The notes beneath the pieces are model-generated. The model had not been told where the DNA came from and did not search any database. It saw only the letters and a program-made list of their open reading frames with translations. Positions 57,567-64,000 of a DNA stretch of 64,000 bases are shown here, one piece after another. Within the stretch, counting starts at the first letter, position 1. Every line of letters starts with the position of its first letter. The stretch covers positions 85,017-149,016 of the forward strand of contig NZ_ANHY01000020.1 of assembly GCF_000315795.1 (NCBI RefSeq), read 5' to 3'. The stretch comes from Caenispirillum salinarum AK4 (GTDB taxonomy: Bacteria; Pseudomonadota; Alphaproteobacteria; Rhodospirillales; Rhodospirillaceae). Both the position numbers and the translations under genes were made by a program.

Positions 57567-58937
57567 TCATTTTCCAGTGCCGCGTCTTTTGCCCTTCGCC
57601 GCTTTCTGTCTGCGGGGGTCTGCCGCCGGTACAAGCGGGCGCGGCTGGCCCATCTTTTTCTGGGTGTCGTCTTGGGCGTCCGCCGGCAAATCCTGCGCCT
57701 GCTCTTCGTCCTCCTCCGATGTGCGCTGGCACGATGATGACGATCTGCCGATTTCGTCCCGTTCCGCGAGCCGGTTGGGCTCAGACCCGATCAGGCGCAG
57801 GCGGGCACCAGCGGACAGAAAGCGTTCGAAGCGCTCGATTACCTGAACCACGCCGTCGATATCCGGTGCGCCGACCCGCTGCTGTTGCACGAAGTTGCCG
57901 AAGGTCGGGACAGACGGGGCGGCTTCGTAGGCTGGCTTGCCCAGTTTTCCGCCGGCCAGACACCACGCGCGCAGGAACACCCAGCGCTCGAATGCAGCAG
58001 TCCTAACGGTTTGGATGTAAGCGTCGAGCAGGGGTTGGGAGGGCTTGCTGTCGACTAGCATGCGGCCAAAGCGCGCAGCGAAATTCAAGTGCCGCTGCTC
58101 GACTGCCTCGCCGCCGTTGATTTGCTTCTGCAGCTTGTCGCCGCGCCACCCGGGATGGATATCCTCAAGCGCTCGCAGCAGTCCGCTCCCGCGCTGTCGC
58201 GCAGCAAGCCACCGTCCCGCGAGTTCGAGTGAGTAGCCCAGAGGCTCAAGAAGGAAATGCAAATCAAGGATGTTTTTCACCTGTTTCGCGCTGCCCCGCA
58301 GCGCCATCTCGAGCGGCTTGAACTGAGCCTTTGTGCGTTTGGCTTCTTCAAGCCCGGTCAGATCCACTGCCCGTGCCGCCTCGTGCGCAGCAGCCTTCAG
58401 CCGGTTCACGATCCGCTTTTGATCGGCGACGCGACGATCCGCCGCGTGGGTGCGCGCGACCACGACATGCATGTGAACAAGCTCGTCCTTGATCCCCTGC
58501 AGTCGCCTGACGTTCGAGTGGCCGTCTCTGTGCACGACGAAGAGGGACGGGCACCCGGAAAGTCCCAGATCGACGGCGATGCGCTTCCACGCTGCCTTGA
58601 GGCGTTTCAGAGCTTCAGCGCAGCCGTACTCCCAATGGTTTTGATCCAGGTCCGCCTCAAGTCCGAGGCGGAAGATGTCGGTCACGGCGGGGGTCAGCGA
58701 GAACACCATGACGTGCTTGGTGACTGGATCATTAGCCTTGACAGCCTTCAGCGCCCCCATCATGATCAGCGCCCGCTCGGCAATAGCCATGGGACTGAGA
58801 TTCGCATCATTGAGAAAGAGGTTCTCGGACCAGACGTCTCCCGGCTTCAGCGGATGCGCTCGGCCAAGGTCTGAGCGGCGACAGACGTAGTCGATCGCCT
58901 CGGACGGGCTCTCGTAAAGCTTGCACCGTGGCAGCAT
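57567..58937 (-). CDS. Putative HUH-type relaxase / mobilisation protein
   Basis: A 456-residue protein whose first 170 residues resemble MOBP/MOBQ-like relaxases: Y17 in AIDYVCRRSDLGR sits where the DNA-cutting tyrosine is expected, KHVMVFSL is the first strand, and LFVVHRDGH then, after 14 residues, LVHMHVVVARTH give the metal-binding HUH motif (H155-M-H157). The rest is helical with Arg/Lys-rich stretches and a polar tail. GAGGAGGGAG upstream is a strong ribosome site for the ATG at 58937. It heads a three-gene group on the minus strand. I know of no exact relative; the call rests on motif order. Confidence 0.55.
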   Translation of the reverse strand: MLPRCKLYESPSEAIDYVCRRSDLGRAHPLKPGDVWSENLFLNDANLSPMAIAERALIMMGALKAVKANDPVTKHVMVFSLTPAVTDIFRLGLEADLDQNHWEYGCAEALKRLKAAWKRIAVDLGLSGCPSLFVVHRDGHSNVRRLQGIKDELVHMHVVVARTHAADRRVADQKRIVNRLKAAAHEAARAVDLTGLEEAKRTKAQFKPLEMALRGSAKQVKNILDLHFLLEPLGYSLELAGRWLAARQRGSGLLRALEDIHPGWRGDKLQKQINGGEAVEQRHLNFAARFGRMLVDSKPSQPLLDAYIQTVRTAAFERWVFLRAWCLAGGKLGKPAYEAAPSVPTFGNFVQQQRVGAPDIDGVVQVIERFERFLSAGARLRLIGSEPNRLAERDEIGRSSSSCQRTSEEDEEQAQDLPADAQDDTQKKMGQPRPLVPAADPRRQKAAKGKRRGTGK

Positions 58938-59367
58938 AACTCCCTCCTCGATTATTATTGAGAATCATGTAGCCATTGCGTTCTGATTCTGCCCGAGAAA
59001 TTTTGTAGGAACATCTTCCTCTTGCGGAGTATATGAGCGGCTCAGCCGTCCATCCGGCAAACGCTGCGCAAAGCAGCGGCTTGAATCCGGTGCACCGGAC
59101 GATGGCGCCACGGCCGCAGAGGCCGAGCGGACGCGGCGGGTATCGGTCGGCCGGCAGATCGTCTGTGCCCGAAGATCGCCGGTCGCGGCACAGCCCCTCG
59201 TTCCCAGGTCGGGGTTCGCTTTTGGGCACCCAGAGCTTCCTTGCAAAGCCACGGGGACCTCACCGGCTCGCTCGCACCCCCGCAGAACCGCCTGCAAATC
59301 AGCCAGCGTCTGGAAGTGGCGCGGCTCCGAAATTGCGTCGCGCCAACGCAGATTACGGATGAAGGGC
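58938..59367. other. 430-base gap upstream of the relaxase-like gene
   Basis: No gene is supported. The 60 bases next to 58937 are AT-rich with TTATTATTGAGAAT and probably hold the promoter; an oriT might be expected here but no clear inverted repeat is seen. The rest looks like noncoding GC-rich DNA. Confidence 0.45.
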
Positions 59368-59880
59368 CTATAGCGACGTGAAGGCTTTGGCCTGGATCTG
59401 CCGCTTGACGGCGCGATCGATGACCGCAGGGCTATTTAATGTCAGCAGGCCATTGTCGTCCGGGACGACGAGGATTGCGGCAAGGCGCTCGAGCGAGGGT
59501 GCATCTTTCTTGAAGATGGTGCGCAGGTCGACGTGCGACTCCCGCCCTCCCACGGCCCGCACGATGGCGGCAGGCGTCGGAAGGCCGTGCACCATGGCGC
59601 GCGTCATCACCACCTGCCACTCGAACACTTCGCCGTCGAACGTGACCAGCTGCGCATCAGGGTGGCGGGCGGTGAGATTGTGAAGGTCTTGGAGCAGGCA
59701 GCGCTCACCTCCTGCGCTGGCACCGATCACGCCGCGCTCGGCAGCATGATAGATGGCGGCGTCGGACGCCTTCAGCACCATGTAGAGCAGTTCGCGGTGC
59801 CCGGGCCATTCCACCAGAAGCGGAAAAAACCTGCTGCGATGCCCGGATCCACTTGCAGAACCGCAGTTGCCGTGCATCAT
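59368..59880 (-). CDS. DnaQ-like exonuclease-family paralogue, 5'-shortened
   Basis: A 170-residue relative of the protein at 34120-34848. Matching blocks are GERCLLQDL, DAQLVTFDGEVFEWQVVMTRAM and HVDLRTIFKKDAPSLERLAAIL. The paralogue's first 50 residues have no counterpart, and the frame starts with two ATG codons only eight bases from the divergent glycosyltransferase gene, so the upstream part was probably lost. The motif acids differ from classical DEDD nucleases in the same way as in the partner. It ends 430 bases before the relaxase-like gene. Confidence 0.6.
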   Translation of the reverse strand: MMHGNCGSASGSGHRSRFFPLLVEWPGHRELLYMVLKASDAAIYHAAERGVIGASAGGERCLLQDLHNLTARHPDAQLVTFDGEVFEWQVVMTRAMVHGLPTPAAIVRAVGGRESHVDLRTIFKKDAPSLERLAAILVVPDDNGLLTLNSPAVIDRAVKRQIQAKAFTSL

Positions 59881-59888
59881 CCTGCGCC

Positions 59889-60911
59889 ATGACCGACGCC
59901 TTCGCCCTGCCCCTCTTCGCAGTAACCGCCTGCGCTACCGTCTTTCTGACCGGCAGAGTTCTAGCCTGGCTGCGCCTGCGCCAAATTCTCGACCGGCCCA
60001 ACGAACGCTCAAGCCACGCGCTGCCGACGCCGCGCGGCGGTGGGTTGGCTGTAGTGCCACTGGTTGTGGGCATATGGACCCTGGCGCTGGCGGCGGGGGC
60101 GCCTGCCCCCCTGGGAGCGCCGTGGGTGACGGTTTCCATTTTGGCGGCGGCCGCAGTGCTTGCGGCGGTGTCTTGGATCGACGACCGGCGCCAGCTTCCG
60201 CCGCTGCCGCGCTTGACCGTGCAGGCCGCCGCCGTTGCGCTGGGGATGACGCTGCTTCCCGCAGAAGCGTTGGTGCTGGACGGCGCCCTGCCCGTGTGGC
60301 TTGACCACACGCTAGCCGGAGTAGGCTGGCTGTGGTTCGTCAACCTCTATAACTTCATGGACGGCATCGACGGGATCACGGGCGTCGAGACGGGCTCCAT
60401 CGGCGGCGGGCTCGCCATTCTGGCGCTGGCCGGACTTGCGCCGGAAGGTTTTCTGGTGCCGGGCGTCGTGCTGGTGGCGGCGGCCATGGGGTTCCTGCTC
60501 TGGAACTGGCATCCCGCCCGCCTGTTCATGGGCGACGTGGGCAGCGTGCCGCTGGGCTACGTGGTGGGGTTTCTGCTGATCGCGCTGGCAGCCAGCGGGC
60601 ACCTGGCGGCGGCCGTCATCCTGGCGCTGTACTACTTGGTCGATGCCACCGTCACCCTCCTGCGCCGGATCGTCCGCGGCGAGAAGCCGTGGACGCCCCA
60701 CCGCAGCCATTTCTATCAGCTGGCTGTGCGGGGCGGGCTCGGCCATGACCGGGCCAGTGCGGCCATCGCCATCGTTAATGCCGGCCTGATCGGCTGCGCC
60801 GTGGCCGCGGCCGCCGGCCACGGCCTTGCCGGGCTGGCGGGGGCCGCCGGTCTTGTTGTGCTGTTGTGCGGCGGCTTCCTGCGGATCTGGCTGCGCGCGG
60901 AGCGTCCGTAG
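59889..60911 (+). CDS. WecA/MraY-type polyprenyl-phosphate sugar-1-phosphate transferase (GT4)
   Basis: A 340-residue membrane enzyme with about ten helices. It attaches the first sugar phosphate to undecaprenyl phosphate at the inner-membrane face. The cytoplasmic motifs are DRPNERSSHALPTPRGGG, SWIDDRRQLPP, NLYNFMDGIDGITGVE (the Asp-rich motif), FMGDVGSVPLGY and PHRSHFYQLAVR. These match WbpL/WecA-type glycan starters. The ATG at 59889 gives the correct first helix. It should initiate the O-antigen or exopolysaccharide built by the neighbouring genes. Confidence 0.92.
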   Translation: MTDAFALPLFAVTACATVFLTGRVLAWLRLRQILDRPNERSSHALPTPRGGGLAVVPLVVGIWTLALAAGAPAPLGAPWVTVSILAAAAVLAAVSWIDDRRQLPPLPRLTVQAAAVALGMTLLPAEALVLDGALPVWLDHTLAGVGWLWFVNLYNFMDGIDGITGVETGSIGGGLAILALAGLAPEGFLVPGVVLVAAAMGFLLWNWHPARLFMGDVGSVPLGYVVGFLLIALAASGHLAAAVILALYYLVDATVTLLRRIVRGEKPWTPHRSHFYQLAVRGGLGHDRASAAIAIVNAGLIGCAVAAAAGHGLAGLAGAAGLVVLLCGGFLRIWLRAERP

Positions 60912-60920
60912 GACCGGCGA

Positions 60921-61937
60921 TCACGCGACCGGCAGCCGGTCCCCCTCCAGCAGCCGCTCGGCCTCTGCCGCCACGGCGTCCACCGTCAACGACGTCATGA
61001 GCGATGGCGTCGTACGGCTGTCGAAGCCCGGCGCCACCATGATCCTGCGCCAGTGCTCGAAATCCTCCGGCGTGCGCACGACGCTGTTGCCGGCGCCCCA
61101 GGGGCCGTAGCGGCGCTCGTCCGTTGGCCCGAACAGCCCCACCGTCGGCGCCCCGGAGGAGGCTGCGATGTGCATAAGGCCGCTGTCGTTGCCTATGAAC
61201 AGGCGGCAACGGCGCAAGAGGGCCGCGATGGTCAGAAGATGCGCGCCCCGGGTCAGGTCGATGCGCCGGTCCTCGGGTACGGCCGCCAGCACCGGGGCGA
61301 CGGCCTCCTGCTCGGACGGGCCAGCCAGCACGGCGACGGGGGCATCGGCTAGTGGACCGTCGGTCCCGGTCAGGCGGTCTAGCAGGGCGACCCAACGGTC
61401 GGCAGGCCATTCCTTGCCCCGCCAGTTGGCCGTGGGAGCCACGGCGAGCACGGGCGCGCCGGCGGCGGCACCGGACACACCGGCCAGCAGGCTGTCGGCG
61501 GCGGCCTCGTCCTTTGGCCGTGTCCACAGCACCGGGGCCGGCGGACAGGCGCCGCGCCCGATGGCTTCCGCGTTTAGCACGACGCGGTGCTTGGGCTGGC
61601 CGTTCTCGGCATGGCGGCTGTCGCCCCCGACCGAATGACGGTGCCGCGCCCATACCATCCAAGGCATCAGCGACCGGCGCAGGTCCACCACCCGGTGCCA
61701 GCGCGTACCGGCGACCATCTTCCAAAGATCCACCCAATGCCCGCCACGTGGGCGTTTGGTCAGCGCGATGATGCGCTCCAGCCGGGGCGTGGCCTCGAAA
61801 AGCTGCGCCGGCAGAGGACCTGTGGCGACCGTCACCGACAGCGCCGGATCGTCGCGCAACAGGGCGTCCAGGATGCCGGTAGAGAGGACGGCGTCGCCAA
61901 TGCGCGTGTTCGTGATGAAAAGAAGATGCCGTGGCAT
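60921..61937 (-). CDS. Glycosyltransferase family 9 (heptosyltransferase-like)
   Basis: A 338-residue GT-B enzyme. The N-terminal LLFITNTRIGDAVLSTGIL and the C-terminal LFIGNDSGLMHIAASSGAPTVGLFGPTD are the GT9 acceptor and nucleotide-sugar motifs, as in ADP-heptose:LPS heptosyltransferases. With gmhA at 41.9 kb it suggests heptose in the surface glycan. No membrane helix is seen. It is convergent with the WecA-like gene (9 bases between stops). Confidence 0.88.
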   Translation of the reverse strand: MPRHLLFITNTRIGDAVLSTGILDALLRDDPALSVTVATGPLPAQLFEATPRLERIIALTKRPRGGHWVDLWKMVAGTRWHRVVDLRRSLMPWMVWARHRHSVGGDSRHAENGQPKHRVVLNAEAIGRGACPPAPVLWTRPKDEAAADSLLAGVSGAAAGAPVLAVAPTANWRGKEWPADRWVALLDRLTGTDGPLADAPVAVLAGPSEQEAVAPVLAAVPEDRRIDLTRGAHLLTIAALLRRCRLFIGNDSGLMHIAASSGAPTVGLFGPTDERRYGPWGAGNSVVRTPEDFEHWRRIMVAPGFDSRTTPSLMTSLTVDAVAAEAERLLEGDRLPVA

Positions 61938-62057
61938 AGGCGATAAAAGGTCCTTGCTGGCCGCTCATCAACATCTCGGACCCTAAAGGGCACCGGTGAG
62001 AGGGAGTGAACTAACAGAGCCGAATTGAAATGGAAAGGCGTCGCGGCCGGGCCTGCG

Positions 62058-62900
62058 TCAACCTGGAAGCGCCTCATCCCGCCCACGAGGTACAGCCAGC
62101 AGGTTTGCGTCCTCCGGGCGCGCGATGGCGCGGGGATCAATCCGCTCCTGCACTGGCCCCAGAGTATCATCCCCGATCTGGCGGAACCTGTAACCGTGGG
62201 CGCCCAGCAGGTCCATCAGCGCGGCCGCGCGCTTGACGCGGCTGTCGTCATCGCCGGCGTCGCGGCGGGCCGGCAGCAGTTCGAAAACCACGAAGGGCAC
62301 ATGGGCGGCGAGCGTCCGCTCAAATCCGCGCAGCACCTCCAGTTCTGCCCCCTCCACATCCACCTTCAGAAGTGTTACCGCCTCCAGCCCCAGGGCTGCG
62401 ACCATGTCATCCCCGCGGACCGTCAGTACCGATTGGCTGCGGCGGAAAAAGCCGACATCATGGACGTTGTGGGCCAGCGAGGCGAACACGTCAAAGCCCT
62501 CCTTGCGCACGCCCAGGGGGCCACGCCAAAGGAGTCCGAGAGGGCGACGGGAAAGGCGTCCACACCCGCCCAGTCGTTCAAGGCGATCAATCGCTGCAGG
62601 TATTCGTAGTTGCGGGCGTTGGGCACGAACCCGGCGTAGCGGGCATCGGAGCGGCCGACGCGGAGCGCCATGAGGAACTGGGCCGATATTGGCCCCAACG
62701 TCAATTACGGCCGGCTGAGCATTTCCCGCCAACAGGCGTGGCAGCAGCGTGTCCATCCATGGCTCGCGGAAAGCGTGCAGCACCGATCCATCGCGATGCA
62801 CCGGCACGCGCAGGTCCTCCTCGCCGACGCGCACGCGCCGGACTATTTCGCCACCGGCCAAAGTGCACGTGACCTTCCGCCACTGGTCGCTTAGACCCAC
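62058..62900 (-). pseudogene. FkbM-family methyltransferase with two compensating frameshifts
   Basis: The SAM site VIDVGANIG is reached in one frame; an extra G in the plus-strand run at 62680-62682 shifts it, and QFLMALRVGRSDARYAGF, PNARNYEYLQRLIALNDWAG and VDAFPVALSDSFGV follow in a second frame until the G-run 62516-62520, where one base is missing and the first frame resumes with LGVRKEGFDVFASLAHNVHD. VTLLKVDVEGAELEVLRGF and VPFVVFELLP complete the FkbM domain. Net length is unchanged. Both events are in G runs and could be real mutations or sequencing errors. A GTG at 62900 after GGAGGG is the likely start. Confidence 0.75.
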
Positions 62901-63103
62901 AACACCCTCCGTCCCCGTCAGTTCGCTGAACGCGGCGTTTAGCAGATGGATGGCAGGCTGGCTAGGCCGCTCGTCCGCTCGTCTTGGCGGTAGGGCGCTC
63001 CTGGCCGGAGAATGGAAGCGGAAGGAAGGTGACCTTTTCGGCTCAAGAGGCTAGGGTCCAGCCCGGTCCAAGTTCAAGCGGCCGGCGCCCATCATCATCA
63101 TCC

Positions 63104-63856
63104 ATGAGACGTCCAGATGCTCCACCGCCTTTCATTCTGAAGAGACTCGTCCCAAGCGCAAAGAAACGTCTCTATGCCCTGGTCAGCCGGGGCGACTTCG
63201 TCCTGCGTCGCCGCTCAGGCGCGGTTTTCCTCCTGAACCCGGCCAACTTCGTCGACCGGCAGATCCTGTTCTACGACGACTTCGAACAGGCGCAGAAGCA
63301 GGTCTTCATGGAGCAAATCCGGAAACACGACTGCGACCTGTTCGTCGATGTGGGCGCCAACCTGGGCTACTACTCGATTCTGCTGGCCCTGGCCGTGCCG
63401 AACCTTGAGATCGTCGTCTTCGAGCCCGACCGGCGCAACCGCCTGCAGATGGGTGCCAACATGTTCATGAACGGCGTCGCCGACCGCATCACTCTTCTGG
63501 ATAAGGCGGTGTCGGACCGTTCGGGCACCGTCTCCTTCGTGCCTGCCGCCGCCACCTCCACCGGCCAGTCCAAGGTGGCGGAGGGGCCCGGTGCCGTCTC
63601 CATCCCAGCCGTTGCCCTGGACGACGCGCTGCCAGTTTCGGGCCGCCGCATCGCAGTGAAAATGGACATCGAGGGTTTCGAGGCCGTCGCCGTGCGCGGC
63701 ATGCGGCGCCTGATCGCGGAAAACCAGGTCGTGATGCAGGTGGAATGCTTCGAGCACAACCACGCCGCCCTGGACGAGCAGATGCGGGCCATGGGCATGC
63801 GCTTGCTGCGCAGCATCGACGAGGACCGTTATTATACCAGTTCCGTCAATTGGTGA
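63104..63856 (+). CDS. FkbM-family SAM-dependent methyltransferase
   Basis: A 250-residue methyltransferase. CDLFVDVGANLGYYSILLALAVP is SAM motif I, EIVVFEPDRRNRLQMGANM motif II, and IAVKMDIEGFEAVAVRGM and VVMQVECFEHN later strands. FkbM enzymes methylate sugar hydroxyls or are part of glycan assembly. The ATG at 63104 is chosen because conserved sequence starts soon after. Its 3' end overlaps the stop of an IS630 transposase on the other strand, so the last residues may have been altered by the insertion. Confidence 0.85.
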   Translation: MRRPDAPPPFILKRLVPSAKKRLYALVSRGDFVLRRRSGAVFLLNPANFVDRQILFYDDFEQAQKQVFMEQIRKHDCDLFVDVGANLGYYSILLALAVPNLEIVVFEPDRRNRLQMGANMFMNGVADRITLLDKAVSDRSGTVSFVPAAATSTGQSKVAEGPGAVSIPAVALDDALPVSGRRIAVKMDIEGFEAVAVRGMRRLIAENQVVMQVECFEHNHAALDEQMRAMGMRLLRSIDEDRYYTSSVNW

Positions 63857-64000
63857 CCTTCGCCCATCCAGTGGAGCAGACGGAGCGGATTGTTCCGGTC
63901 TCGGCCAGCGCTGCGTTCCAGGCGTCACAGCACGCGGTTACGACGGCATCGAGGTTCTGAAAGATGCGATCTGACAGCCAATTGTCCTTGAGGTGCTGCC
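63846..64000 (-). CDS. IS630-family transposase, C-terminal part (partial at window edge)
   Basis: The minus-strand frame reads QHLKDNWLSDRIFQNLDAVV, then TACCDAWNAALAETGTI and TGWAKVTN before TGA at 63846. This is the standard end of IS630-type DDE transposases (DNWLS and CCDAWN). The catalytic domain lies beyond the window. The element seems to have inserted at the end of the FkbM gene. Confidence 0.85.
   Translation of the reverse strand, partial: QHLKDNWLSDRIFQNLDAVVTACCDAWNAALAETGTIRSVCSTGWAKVTN

Overview
The window is high-GC DNA from an alphaproteobacterium, most likely a Rhodospirillales-like free-living species. Pointers are the alphaproteobacterial glycerol cluster in the order glpR-glpD-glpS-glpT-glpP-glpQ-glpU-glpV, a DUF3126 protein, a group III truncated haemoglobin, and Gram-negative porins ending in Phe. 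The exact genus cannot be read from the sequence.

Positions 1-32,860 look like stable chromosome. First comes a catabolic block: the end of a succinate/glutarate-semialdehyde dehydrogenase, a GabT-type aminotransferase, a second class III aminotransferase, a LysR regulator, a glutaryl-CoA dehydrogenase and a CaiB/BaiF CoA-transferase. Together they could carry 4-aminobutyrate or 5-aminovalerate through glutarate to crotonyl-CoA. Next are a truncated haemoglobin with an NsrR-like operator, a mntA/hepT toxin-antitoxin pair, an acyl-CoA synthetase with a LiuR-like site, and the complete glycerol uptake and oxidation operon (12.6-21.2 kb). After these come a pirin, a metalloprotease with CBM2-like modules, RlpA, a PQQ sugar dehydrogenase with its cytochrome c, a GH15 hydrolase, two tandem secreted proteins built from DTWxPG repeats, a cytochrome P460 and a DUF302 protein.

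Positions 32,860-47,500 are a mosaic of gene-poor DNA, porins and mobile DNA. It holds a ribbon-helix-helix protein, a DnaQ-like exonuclease-family protein, two porins, a broken IS256 copy, an IS3 remnant, a thermonuclease and gmhA. It also holds a SAM methyltransferase gene cut into three pieces by two insertions: an IS1595-family element that carries a TnpB-type RuvC nuclease gene, and an intact IS256 element. Both insertions keep their target duplications, and conceptual excision restores one reading frame.

Positions 47,500-64,000 form a surface-polysaccharide region: rfbB, rfbA (with an in-frame stop), an alpha/beta hydrolase, phosphomannomutase, manC, a WecA-like transferase, a GT9 glycosyltransferase and two FkbM methyltransferases (one with two compensating frameshifts). 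It is interrupted by a second IS1595 element (50,983-52,172), by a three-gene cassette headed by an HUH relaxase-like protein (55,694-58,937), and by a 5'-shortened paralogue of the DnaQ-like protein. The tail of an IS630 transposase enters at the right edge.

The leading candidates for something undescribed are the IS1595-TnpB composite with the nuclease reading frame ending inside the terminal repeat, the HUH-relaxase-like cassette with its DnaQ-like neighbour, and the DTWxPG repeat proteins.
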